Shown piece by piece: positions 13,970 through 21,187 of a stretch of DNA of 22,572 bases. The stretch is from CAYYHA01 sp964471535 (GTDB taxonomy: Bacteria > Myxococcota > Myxococcia > SLRQ01), in assembly GCA_964471535.1 (NCBI GenBank), contig CAYYHA010000048.1, positions 1-22,572 on the forward strand, in the 5' to 3' direction. The notes beneath the pieces were generated by a model. It had not been told where the DNA came from and did no database searches. It saw only the letters and a list, made by a program, of their open reading frames with translations. A program made the translations under genes and the position numbers. Numbering within the stretch: position 1 is the stretch's first letter; every line of letters begins with the position of its first letter.

Positions 13970-14515
13970 ATGGCAGACCGCCCGAGAACGAGCAAGCGCG
14001 AGCTGCTCCTTCGACTGCTCGATGCGGGGAAGGTGATGGTGCAGCTCGACGCCCGGCGTGAGGGCGTCGTCGTTCCGGAGCACCTCACGGGGCAGAGCGA
14101 TCTGAAGCTCAACCTCTCCTACCGCTTCGCCGGGCCGATGACGGTCGAGGCGGACCGGGTGTGCGCCGAGCTCTCGTTTTCCGGGCACCCCTTCCTCTGC
14201 GAAGTGCCATTCTCGGCCATCTACGCGATGGTCTCGCACACCACGCACGACTTCTATTTCTTCCCGACGGAGGCGCCCGCAGAGGCACTCGCCGCGGTGG
14301 CGGAATGGATGGAGGCGGAGCATGGCGCGGGCGGGCCGCCGAGGCAGCGGCCGCGGCTCGAGGCCATCGATGGGGGACGGCTGCAAGAGGCACCGGGTGG
14401 CAGCGGTGCCGGGCGTCGCGTAGGTGGCTCTGCGGGCGAGGATTCGGGTGCGCCGGAGGGTGCCGGCGGCCCGAAGGGCCGCCCGCGCGCGCCCCATCTT
14501 CGACTGCTGAAGTAG
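13970..14515 (+). CDS. sspB: SspB-like ClpXP adaptor protein
   Basis: SspB binds ssrA-tagged and other substrates and delivers them to the ClpXP protease. The N-terminal 110 or so residues resemble the SspB fold: KRELLLRLLDAGKVMVQLDAR, VVVPEHL, LKLNLSYRF, ADRVCAELSFSGHPFLCEVPFSAIYAM and DFYFFP follow the order of the dimeric substrate-binding domain. A Gly/Ala/Pro/Arg-rich linker of some 60 residues follows. The chain ends HLRLLK, which closely resembles the ClpX-docking (XB) peptide ALRVVK at the end of Escherichia coli SspB. A conserved body, flexible linker and docking tail are the SspB architecture, which makes the call fairly strong despite divergence. The ATG has an AGGAG site 4 nt upstream. 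Confidence 0.78.
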   Translation: MADRPRTSKRELLLRLLDAGKVMVQLDARREGVVVPEHLTGQSDLKLNLSYRFAGPMTVEADRVCAELSFSGHPFLCEVPFSAIYAMVSHTTHDFYFFPTEAPAEALAAVAEWMEAEHGAGGPPRQRPRLEAIDGGRLQEAPGGSGAGRRVGGSAGEDSGAPEGAGGPKGRPRAPHLRLLK

Positions 14516-14646
14516 GCCCTCTGCGCCCGGCACCTGCCGCGGTGTCCACCGAGTGCCGCGTGCCGAGCGCCACCTCTGGCGGTGCCGCGCCCGACGCAGA
14601 GCGTCAAGCACCGCGCCGCGCGGGGGCATGCATGCGCCGTGCGATG

Positions 14647-14655
14647 GGCTATGTT
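14647..14655 (+). promoter_or_regulatory. -10-like box (GGCTATGTT) for the DHH phosphoesterase
   Basis: TATGTT at 14650-14655 lies 28 nt before the ATG at 14684, giving a leader of about 21 nt with only a weak purine stretch (CTCGAG). The 168-bp gap from sspB (14516-14683) holds no other gene I can support. Confidence 0.35.
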
Positions 14656-14683
14656 AGCGTCCGCCGGCACCTCGAGATTCCAC

Positions 14684-15646
14684 ATGCGCATTCACATCCT
14701 CTTCCACGATCGATGCTTCGACGGCATGGCCTCCGCGGGCCTCTTCGAGGTCTTCTACCGTACGAAGGTCGATCGCTCGGCAGAGGTGAGCTTCGGAGGT
14801 CTCGAGCATGGCCCCGGCCCGGGCCGACTGTGTCCGGAGCGCTTGGAAGGGGACGAGAACGCCGTTCTCGACTTCCGCTATCTCCCCGACGAGCGGCTAA
14901 CCTGGTGGTTCGACCATCACCGCACGGGCTTCAAGTCGGCCGAGGATCGCGTGCACTTCGAGACCGACACTTCCGGTCGCAAGTACTTCGATCCCAACGC
15001 CTCGAGCTGCGCCAGCCTGATGGTGCGCCAGCTCGCGCGGCACCATGGCTTCGATCCCAGCCCCTACCGCGAGGTGCTCGCCTGGGCCGATCGGATCGAT
15101 ACGGCCCGCTTCGAGACGCCGGAGGCGGCGGTCTCGCTGGAGACGGCCCCGATGCGTCTCTTGGCTTGGATCGAACACAGCCACTCCCTCGAGGAGCGCG
15201 TCGTCGTCCTGCGGCATCTCGTGCGCGAAGGGGTCGAGGCGGCGGCGGGGTTGCCCCTCGTGCGACGGCAGCTCGAGCCGGTGCTTGCGGCGCATCGAGA
15301 GACCGTGGCGGCGTTCCGGCGGCGCTGCCGCCTCGAGGGGTCGGTGGCCTTCTGCGATCTGACCGATCTCTCTCTGAAATCGGTGAACAAGTTTCTCGCC
15401 TACTATCTCTTTCCGGAGGCGCCCTACGCGGTGGTGGTCACCCGCAACGGGCGCAGCAGTCGGGTCAGCGTCGGGTTCAGCCCCTGGCGGGATCGGCGCG
15501 AGCTGCGCCACGACATCGCCCGGCTCTGTCACCGCTACGGCGGCGGGGGCCACTCGGTGGTCGGCGGAATCGACTTCCACGCCGACGCCGCCGACGAGGC
15601 GGTGCGGGTGGCACGTGAGGTGGTGGCCACGCTCAACCGCAGTTGA
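14684..15646 (+). CDS. DHH/DHHA1 family phosphoesterase
   Basis: The 320-residue cytosolic protein belongs to the DHH superfamily of Mn-dependent phosphoesterases, which includes RecJ, NrnA and c-di-AMP phosphodiesterases. Motif I appears as FHDRCFDGMASAG (8-19), motif II as VLDFRY (D63), motif III as WFDHHRTG (DHH at 77-79), and motif IV as ADRIDTARF. The DHHA1 substrate-binding domain ends with GGGGH (286-290). It resembles stand-alone exopolyphosphatase/NrnA-like proteins more than RecJ, since it lacks the extra OB domain. The substrate is unresolved: short oligonucleotides, cyclic dinucleotides or polyphosphate are all possible. The ATG at 14684 gives the family-like MRIHILFHDRCFDG start. 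It converges on the next lipoprotein gene across 141 bp. Confidence 0.88.
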   Translation: MRIHILFHDRCFDGMASAGLFEVFYRTKVDRSAEVSFGGLEHGPGPGRLCPERLEGDENAVLDFRYLPDERLTWWFDHHRTGFKSAEDRVHFETDTSGRKYFDPNASSCASLMVRQLARHHGFDPSPYREVLAWADRIDTARFETPEAAVSLETAPMRLLAWIEHSHSLEERVVVLRHLVREGVEAAAGLPLVRRQLEPVLAAHRETVAAFRRRCRLEGSVAFCDLTDLSLKSVNKFLAYYLFPEAPYAVVVTRNGRSSRVSVGFSPWRDRRELRHDIARLCHRYGGGGHSVVGGIDFHADAADEAVRVAREVVATLNRS

Positions 15647-15787
15647 GGCCGTGGACCGGCGTGCGGGCTGCCTTTGGGCGGCACGGGTGCTGCGCGCAGC
15701 GGCGGATTTGCGTCCCCTCGCGCGCTGCTCCGGTCCGCTGCTGGCTCCACCGAGGCGCCAGCTCCGCGGGAGTCTACGGGCCCGGGT

Positions 15788-16897
15788 CTACGGGAGGGCG
15801 CCCTGCGGCGAGAAGATCGTCACGCTGTCGGCGAAGACGGGGACCTGGAACGTGGCGAACTCCGAGGCCATCCCGTCGCGCATCGCGGCCAGCGTGAGGG
15901 TCCTCGTGCCCGGCTTGACGTTGATGGCCGCATAGAGGCCGTCGATGTTGGTGGTCTCCCGGGCCGGGTCGGGGTTCTCCACCCCATCGGTGAAGCCCAG
16001 CTTGCCGAAGACGCCTCCCTCGGCGTCCACCACCCGCTTCTCGTCCATGTTGTCGATGCCAACACGCAGGTTCGCCACGGCGTTGCCTGCGCAGTCGTAG
16101 ACGGTGCCGGCCAGGGCGCCGCGGCCCACGCCGTCCTGGAGGTCGTCGCTCCCCTCGATGCCGGCGGTGATGCCTGCGGTCTGTGGGAAGACCTGGTAGG
16201 TGGTTACCGCGATCACGATGACCTCCTCGCTGATCGTCTGCAACCCGTCCACGTCGCTGGCGCGGTCCGCCCACAGAACGGCGCCGTACACATAGGTGTC
16301 CACGAACTCGGGCGAGGGCCGGGTGTCCCGCACCTTCACGATGAGCGCCGTGTTCGTGGGAATGACCTCGGCGGCGGTGTCGAAGGCGCCACCGCTGGGG
16401 CACCCCGCGCCGAGCACGTCCATGTCCTGCCCGCTTTGTACCGTCGCCAGGGGCGTCGAATCGACACCGTCGGCAAGCCGATAGAAGGAGATCTCGAGGC
16501 CGCTGTGGGTGTCTTGGTCGAGTCCGAAGGTGGTGACACAGCCGCGCAGGCGGACCGTTGCCGGCCCAGCGGGCGGAGTGGGGGCGGTGGCATAGCAGGC
16601 GAGGTCGGGGGGAGCGAGGGGATCCGCCATGGCCAGAGAGTCGGTGGTGCACTGCCCGTCGCCTCCCTGATCCGCCTTGAAGCATACCGAGGCCCGGCGC
16701 TCGCACACTGCCCGATTCTTGCAGTGGTAGTGCTCGGTGCAGGCGTACTCGCGCGCCGGCGTGCAGGTCTGTCCCCCGCCGTCAGAGGTGCCCGCGTCGG
16801 GCGGGCTGCCACCATCCACCTGACCCCCGCCGCCCCCACCGGAGCATGCGGAAACGAGGCAAAGCGCACTGAGGACGGCGAGCGGGGCGTACTTCAT
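15788..16897 (-). CDS. lipoprotein with Asp/Gly-rich linker and carboxypeptidase-regulatory-like domain(s)
   Basis: The 369-residue predicted lipoprotein starts MKYAPLAVLSALCLVSAC, with lipidation at C18. A Gly-run and SPPDAGTSDGGG linker follow, then a cysteine-rich stretch (CTPAREYACTEHYHCKNRAVCERRASVC). Later segments look like carboxypeptidase-regulatory or prealbumin-like beta-sandwich domains. The clearest is LAGTVYDCAGNAVANLRVGIDN, leading to NIDGLYAAINVKPGTRTLTL near the C terminus, the typical pattern of such a domain. These domains usually mediate folding or surface attachment rather than catalysis. The start ATG has a strong GGGAGGAAG Shine-Dalgarno. It lies 47 bp downstream of the DUF721 gene on the same strand but has its own -10-like box. 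The function is unknown. Confidence 0.78.
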   Translation of the reverse strand: MKYAPLAVLSALCLVSACSGGGGGGQVDGGSPPDAGTSDGGGQTCTPAREYACTEHYHCKNRAVCERRASVCFKADQGGDGQCTTDSLAMADPLAPPDLACYATAPTPPAGPATVRLRGCVTTFGLDQDTHSGLEISFYRLADGVDSTPLATVQSGQDMDVLGAGCPSGGAFDTAAEVIPTNTALIVKVRDTRPSPEFVDTYVYGAVLWADRASDVDGLQTISEEVIVIAVTTYQVFPQTAGITAGIEGSDDLQDGVGRGALAGTVYDCAGNAVANLRVGIDNMDEKRVVDAEGGVFGKLGFTDGVENPDPARETTNIDGLYAAINVKPGTRTLTLAAMRDGMASEFATFQVPVFADSVTIFSPQGALP

Positions 16898-16919
16898 CGG
16901 CTTCCTCCCTGTGCCGGCA

Positions 16920-16925
16920 CCTGTA
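16920..16925 (-). promoter_or_regulatory. -10-like box (TACAGG) for the 369-residue lipoprotein
   Basis: On the minus strand CGCTACAGG places TACAGG at 16925-16920, 22 nt before the ATG at 16897. The leader would be about 15 nt and would contain GGGAGGAAG. The box is a poor match in its last base. Confidence 0.25.
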
Positions 16926-16944
16926 GCGGGGACCGCGCGATGGG

Positions 16945-17448
16945 TCAATCGCCGGGCGGGTCCGATGGGTCGCGCCAGCGCTCGGCAGCCGCGCGCGCGC
17001 GGGCGATGGCCCGTGCGAGGCGGTCGTCGCGGACTCCAGCCCCCTCGACCTCGGCGAGGAGACGCGGGTCGACCGGCGGGGGTGCTCGCCGGGGCGGCTT
17101 GCGACGCGGGGGCGGCGTGCTCACCCCGGGGCGCACCTTCCACCGGAGGGCCGCGACGCGCCCCTCCCCGAGGAGCCGGCTGAGGCGTTCGAGGAGCAGC
17201 GCCTCGACCGCTTCGAGGTGCTGCTGCCAGGCACTGTCTTGCACGGCCACGTCGAGGACGCCCTCCGAGAGGCCGAGCACCTTCGTGCGCCGAGCCAGGC
17301 GTGCCCCAGCGGCGGCCTGCCACGCAAGATCGAGGCGCGAAGGGCCCCGAGCACCACCGAGGGCCGCGGCCACGTGGGGGAGAACCTCGGTGACGGGCTT
17401 CGTTACAGCGGCCCGAGATGCCCGGGCCCGATGGGCTCGCCGCGCCAT
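16945..17448 (-). CDS. DUF721 / DciA-like protein (putative replicative helicase loader)
   Basis: The 167-residue protein carries the DUF721 domain found in DciA, which loads or activates the replicative helicase DnaB in bacteria without DnaC or DnaI. Residues about 40-95 match the family: LDLAWQAAAGARLARRTKVLGLSEGVLDVAVQDSAWQQHLEAVEALLLERL, the usual W..A.G..LA..T......G.L.V.V.DS.W..(E/H)L pattern. A basic, Pro-rich middle (PPPRRKPPRRAPPP) and an Ala/Arg-rich helical C terminus follow, which is longer than in minimal DUF721 proteins. ATG at 17448 is preceded by TAGCCT 6 nt upstream and no Shine-Dalgarno. The family call is firm; the replication role is inferred from characterised DciA proteins. 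Confidence 0.75.
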   Translation of the reverse strand: MARRAHRARASRAAVTKPVTEVLPHVAAALGGARGPSRLDLAWQAAAGARLARRTKVLGLSEGVLDVAVQDSAWQQHLEAVEALLLERLSRLLGEGRVAALRWKVRPGVSTPPPRRKPPRRAPPPVDPRLLAEVEGAGVRDDRLARAIARARAAAERWRDPSDPPGD

Positions 17449-17890
17449 GGGCCGAGGCTACGCGGGTGGTCTCACCCAGGCAAGCAGCGGTCCTCGTCGG
17501 GGCCGTCCGAGAGGAGGGCGAGCCCTCGGGGACAGCGAGGGGCCCACGGCGGGGCGCGATGCACCCCGCCGGCCCGGGGGCGTGCGCGTGGGCTGGGCCG
17601 TAGCGTCGGGGACGGTTGCGCACGGGCGGGGCTGCGGGGTTGCCTTGACATGCGCGGATCGCGCGTGCGAACAATCGTCCGCCTTCCCGCCGGCGATCCG
17701 GCGCCAGCGGGGCGTACTTGGAGAGGAGCTGCTTGAAGATGGAGCGCTGCACCCCGCAGGCTCTGCGCCGCACGGGCGGCCGAGGGCGTCGCCACGGGGC
17801 GCGAAACTTCAGGCGGTATCGAGGTTGGAATCGATGACGGAAGCGCACGACGGACGTGCGACGACGCAACAGCAGTCCTGGGAGGGACGT
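17449..17890. other. 442-bp divergent intergenic region with candidate promoter and inverted repeats
   Basis: No convincing gene is seen on either strand. A perfect TTGACA lies at 17645-17650, with AACAAT at 17670-17675 as a possible but widely spaced (19 bp) -10. GCGCG-GAT-CGCGC (17652-17664) sits between these two. A second inverted repeat, CGCCGG-CGAT-CCGGCG, lies at 17688-17703. A nearer -10-like TATCGA is at 17817-17822. If the TTGACA promoter is used, the lipoprotein mRNA has a leader of over 200 nt, enough for structured regulation or a small RNA, though none is recognised. Confidence 0.4.
17455..17460 (-). promoter_or_regulatory. -10-like box (TAGCCT) for the DciA-like gene
   Basis: On the minus strand GCGTAGCCT places TAGCCT at 17460-17455, separated from the ATG at 17448 by 6 nt (CGGCCC). 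No Shine-Dalgarno is present, so a transcript from this box would be leaderless. Confidence 0.35.
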
Positions 17891-20128
17891 ATGAGCACCG
17901 AGACCCGCCAGCAGTGGGGATGGTCATCCCTAGCCGTATTCGCCTTCGCCGCGCTCGCGGCGTGTGGGCCCACGACCACCGGAAATCCGGATGGGGGCGC
18001 CCCGGATGGGAGCGAACCGGATGCGGGCACTCAGTGTGAACTCAACCAGCCTGACTGCTGCGTGCGCAGCCGCGACTGCCGCCATCTCAACGACGGTCCG
18101 AACGTGGCCTACTGCGAGACGGAGACGGGTACCTGCAAGTACCTCTGCAACACCGCCGCCGACTGCACGACCCTGGAGCCGACGCTCTGCGGTGACGGGA
18201 GCTGCGTCTGCGACGAAGGCTTCTGCAAGGTTCCCGCCTGTTCGTACGACGGCGACTGCGGAGGCGCCGGCAAGTGCATCGCCGGCGAGTGCCAGGACGG
18301 CGAGGCGGCGCCCGACGGCTGCGTGATCGCGCCCGACCCCGTGTACATCAACGAGGGCGGCACCGTTCAGCTCTATGCCTATGCCACCAAGGGGGGGCAG
18401 TACGTGGTGCCCGCGGGGGCATGGACCTGGAGCTCCGACGACACCGGCGTCGTGACGGTGGATGCCAACGGGGTTGCCACCGGAGCCGGCGCGGGCACGG
18501 CGAACGTGACGGCGAGCATCGGCGGGGCGAGCTGCTCGGTGCTCGTCAACGGGTTTGCCAAAGCGGCGGCCGATGAGGTCCGGGTGGTGGCCATCGACGA
18601 GCTGACACGGGAACCGGTCGCCAACGCGACGGTGGTCGTCGACGACGGCACCAACGCGGTCGAGGGCACCACCGGGGCCGATGGTTCGGTCACCCTGATG
18701 GGCATCACCGCGGCCACCGTGGACGTCCACGTCTTCACCGCGGCCTCGGGCTATGCCTCGGCGCCGAATGGGTACGCGTACATCTCGGTGCTCGGCAGCA
18801 CCTCGAAGGACCTGGTGGTCTACCTGCCCCGCAACCCGGCGCCCAACAAGGCCGGCGGCTTCCGAGGCGAACTGACCGCCGAGGACTTCGCGAAGCTCGG
18901 CGACGACGACGTGCACATCGCTCTGGCCGGCGCCTCGATCCCAGGGAACTTCATCGACCTGGATCTCTCCGTGCTCGTCGGCGAGATGATCGACACGCAT
19001 GTGAAGTTCGGGAACCTCCTCGACGACACCATCCCGCTGCCGAGCGGTCTCGTGCTCGGGGTAGGATCCGAGTTCTTCGAGGACCGTACGCGCTGCCCCA
19101 ACATGGACGCCGGGTGCTACTTCCCCCTGGCCGTTCCGGGGACCCGCACCGCCTGGGCCCTTGGTGGAAACCTACCCCTCGCCGAGGTGACGCAGGTTCT
19201 CGGCCCGGTGATCGGCGGCGGCGGTTCGAACATCGACGTGGGACCGCTCCTCGGCGCGTTGCTCCCGCTCTTCAACCGCTTCAACTCGGCGGTGCATCCC
19301 GGGGTGGAGATCCCGGAGTTCGACCGGGACATGAATGGCCTGCCTGCCTTCGATCAGTTCCCGCAGGTGGACATCGAGCTGACGCAGGAGCTGCGGCTGA
19401 AGGGGATTGTGGACGTTCCCACGCTGCCGCAGGTGGGCGGCGAGTACCTCGATGGGGCGGTGGTCCTCGGCGGCGTGATCGTCGAAGGGCAGGGCCTCGT
19501 TCCCCTTGGGCTGACCGCTGGTCTGGACGTTCAGGATCCCGAGACGCAGACGAAGAACGGCGTGGTCAACGACGAGGGCGACGAGCCGACCCCGGGCAAG
19601 GCCACTCTGCGCCTGGCGACGCAGCACGGCGGCGTGGAGGGGAGCAAGTATGTGCTCCTGGGCCTCGCCCTTTCCTTCGACGGCCTGGTCGGGGGTACTG
19701 GCCGGCAGGCGCTCTCCGGCTATGCCGCCACCTTTGACGGCATCGGCTTCGAAGAGGAGATCGGCTTCGGTACGGCCGGCTTCCTTGGCTTCGCCGAGGC
19801 TGCCTCCTACGATGCGGCGAGCCGCCAGTACACCCCCGCCACGGTGGCCGGGGCCGACCTCTACCGCCTGGCCATGGACAGTGCCGAGGACCGGGGATGG
19901 ATCGTCTACCACGCGGGCGACCTCGGGCCGGTAACGCTCATCGACCCCACCCAGTTCACCTGCGGGGGCGCCACCTGTGAGGACCGCGCCGGTGCGAACC
20001 TGGATGCGCAGGCGGTGGTGACCGATGGGGTCGACCCTTCGCAGCTCTTCGGCTTCAACGGCACCGACCTCGACAGCTTGGTGAAGATCCTGCGCGGCTT
20101 CTCCACCATCGACATCAGCGCCCCCTAG
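17891..20128 (+). CDS. large lipoprotein: Cys-rich N terminus, Ig-like (Big-2) domain, carboxypeptidase-regulatory-like domain, unknown C-terminal region
   Basis: The 745-residue predicted lipoprotein has a signal peptide ending FAALAAC (C25). A short NPDGGAPDGSEPDAG linker follows, then about 75 residues with many cysteines (DCCVRSRDCRHL, CKYLCNTAADC, CVCDEGFC, CSYDGDCGGAGKC), resembling disulphide-rich repeats of deltaproteobacterial surface proteins. Residues about 145-215 match a bacterial Ig-like group 2 domain (YINEGGTVQLYAYA, WSSDDTGVVTVDANGVATG). A carboxypeptidase-regulatory-like domain follows at about 233-275 (VRVVAIDELTREPVANATVVV). The remaining 450 or so residues match nothing I know; they are acidic and Gly/Leu-rich, with PLPSGLVLGVGSEFF and a glycine-rich GPVIGGGGSNIDVGPLLGALLPL. 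The ATG has GGGAGGG 5 nt upstream. Surface or outer-membrane location is inferred. Confidence 0.8.
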   Translation: MSTETRQQWGWSSLAVFAFAALAACGPTTTGNPDGGAPDGSEPDAGTQCELNQPDCCVRSRDCRHLNDGPNVAYCETETGTCKYLCNTAADCTTLEPTLCGDGSCVCDEGFCKVPACSYDGDCGGAGKCIAGECQDGEAAPDGCVIAPDPVYINEGGTVQLYAYATKGGQYVVPAGAWTWSSDDTGVVTVDANGVATGAGAGTANVTASIGGASCSVLVNGFAKAAADEVRVVAIDELTREPVANATVVVDDGTNAVEGTTGADGSVTLMGITAATVDVHVFTAASGYASAPNGYAYISVLGSTSKDLVVYLPRNPAPNKAGGFRGELTAEDFAKLGDDDVHIALAGASIPGNFIDLDLSVLVGEMIDTHVKFGNLLDDTIPLPSGLVLGVGSEFFEDRTRCPNMDAGCYFPLAVPGTRTAWALGGNLPLAEVTQVLGPVIGGGGSNIDVGPLLGALLPLFNRFNSAVHPGVEIPEFDRDMNGLPAFDQFPQVDIELTQELRLKGIVDVPTLPQVGGEYLDGAVVLGGVIVEGQGLVPLGLTAGLDVQDPETQTKNGVVNDEGDEPTPGKATLRLATQHGGVEGSKYVLLGLALSFDGLVGGTGRQALSGYAATFDGIGFEEEIGFGTAGFLGFAEAASYDAASRQYTPATVAGADLYRLAMDSAEDRGWIVYHAGDLGPVTLIDPTQFTCGGATCEDRAGANLDAQAVVTDGVDPSQLFGFNGTDLDSLVKILRGFSTIDISAP

Positions 20129-20155
20129 GGGCGGCAGCGCACCGGAAGACCCGTG

Positions 20156-20189
20156 GGCGCCGGTCCCTCGCCGAGCGGGGGCCGGCGCC
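20156..20189 (+). terminator. strong GC hairpin after the large lipoprotein
   Basis: GGCGCCGG (20156-20163) pairs perfectly with CCGGCGCC (20182-20189). The stem extends inward through a T-G wobble and CCC/GGG to a loop of about 10 nt. It lies 28 nt after the lipoprotein stop. Only two T residues follow, so intrinsic termination is plausible but not classical. Confidence 0.5.
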
Positions 20190-20230
20190 TTCGCGTGTGG
20201 GGTGAGAGTTTCGAAGGGGTGGAACCCTCA

Positions 20231-20239
20231 TGCTAGAGT
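20231..20239 (+). promoter_or_regulatory. extended -10-like box (TGCTAGAGT) for the FHA-GGDEF gene
   Basis: TGC followed by TAGAGT (20234-20239) ends 6 nt before the GTG at 20246, with no Shine-Dalgarno between. It is the clearest case in the window of an extended -10 placed to give a leaderless message, and it lies downstream of the hairpin that ends the previous gene. Confidence 0.45.
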
Positions 20240-20245
20240 CACCTC

Positions 20246-21127
20246 GTGGTCAGGCAGAAGACCGTCGTCACGGTGATCTCCAAGATTTCGGAGAAGCCCG
20301 TCCAGAAGCCGGCGTGTCTCGTGGTCATCTACGGCCTGGACCTGGGGAAGAAGTACGAGATCGACCGGCCCGAGCTGATCATCGGCCGTAGCTCGAAGTC
20401 GGACATCCACGTCGACCAGGAATCGGTCTCACGGAGCCACGCTCGCATCGTTCACGAGGGCGAGCGCATCAGTCTGGTCGATCTCGGGTCGACCAACGGT
20501 ACCTATGTCAACGATGTGCTGACCACGCGCTGCGAGCTGCGGGACGGCGATTTCATCAAGATCGGGCGGACGATCTTCAAGTTCCTCTCTGGCAACAACA
20601 TCGAGAACGAGTACCATGAGGAGATCTATCGCCTGACCACGATGGACGGGCTGACGCAGGTGTACAACAAGCGCTACTTCCTCGAGGCGCTCGAGCGAGA
20701 GATTTCCCGTTGTCGCCGCTACGACCGAGCGCTCTCGCTGGTGCTCTTCGACGTGGACCATTTCAAGCAGGTCAACGACACCTATGGTCACCTGGCGGGG
20801 GATCACGTCCTGAAGCAGGTGGCGGATCTGGTGAAGCAGCACGTGCGTCGCGAAGACGTCCTCGCCCGCTATGGCGGCGAGGAGTTCGCCCTGGTCCTGC
20901 CGGAGGTCGGGCTGAAGGGGGCCGGTGCGGTGGCAGAGAAGGTGCGGAGCCTGGTGGAGGCCCACGCGCTTCGGTACGAGGATTCGGAGATTCCCATCAC
21001 GATCAGCGCCGGCGTGGCGGAGTTGCAAGACGGGGTGCACTCGGGCGAGGACTTCGTGAAGGTTGCCGACGAGCGCCTGTACCGAGCGAAACGCGGGGGC
21101 AGGAACCGCGTCGTGCTGGGCGACTGA
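20246..21127 (+). CDS. FHA-GGDEF diguanylate cyclase
   Basis: The 293-residue cytosolic protein should make cyclic di-GMP from two GTP under control of a phosphothreonine-binding FHA domain. The FHA domain (about 24-115) has every key residue: IIGRSSKSDIHV with R48, VSRSHARI with S62 and H65, and DLGSTNGTYVN with N84. The GGDEF domain (about 130-290) begins DGLTQVYNKRYF. It has FDVDHFKQVNDTYGHLAGD for metal and GTP binding, and the active site GGEEF at 210-214. RRED (201-204), five residues before it, is an intact inhibitory I-site. A basic, Thr-containing tail (MVRQKTVVTVISKIS) precedes the FHA domain. The same FHA-GGDEF layout is known from Bdellovibrio DgcB. Start GTG at 20246; no partner kinase is in the window. 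Confidence 0.93.
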   Translation: MVRQKTVVTVISKISEKPVQKPACLVVIYGLDLGKKYEIDRPELIIGRSSKSDIHVDQESVSRSHARIVHEGERISLVDLGSTNGTYVNDVLTTRCELRDGDFIKIGRTIFKFLSGNNIENEYHEEIYRLTTMDGLTQVYNKRYFLEALEREISRCRRYDRALSLVLFDVDHFKQVNDTYGHLAGDHVLKQVADLVKQHVRREDVLARYGGEEFALVLPEVGLKGAGAVAEKVRSLVEAHALRYEDSEIPITISAGVAELQDGVHSGEDFVKVADERLYRAKRGGRNRVVLGD

Positions 21128-21187
21128 TCCGATGATCCGGCGGCGGGGCGCAGGCCCGCGCCAGGCTGTGCCGTCGCGCCGGCACCG

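Noticed and set aside
15772..15794. Direct repeat GTCTACGGG separated by 5 bp at the end of the 369-residue lipoprotein gene
   Set aside because: Too short and isolated to support a function; one copy includes the stop codon.
16881..17719. A 14-bp word AGCGGGGCGTACTT present at 16881-16894 and 17706-17719
   Set aside because: It occurs once inside a signal-peptide coding region and once in the spacer, with no flanking similarity. Most likely chance.
16898..17869. Minus-strand open frame extending the 369-residue lipoprotein upstream
   Set aside because: It crosses the DUF721 gene in another frame, and the signal peptide with a strong Shine-Dalgarno places the start at 16897.
15674..17890. 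A plus-strand open frame upstream of, and continuous with, the large lipoprotein
   Set aside because: It runs antisense to two conserved minus-strand genes and would bury the signal peptide and Shine-Dalgarno at 17891.
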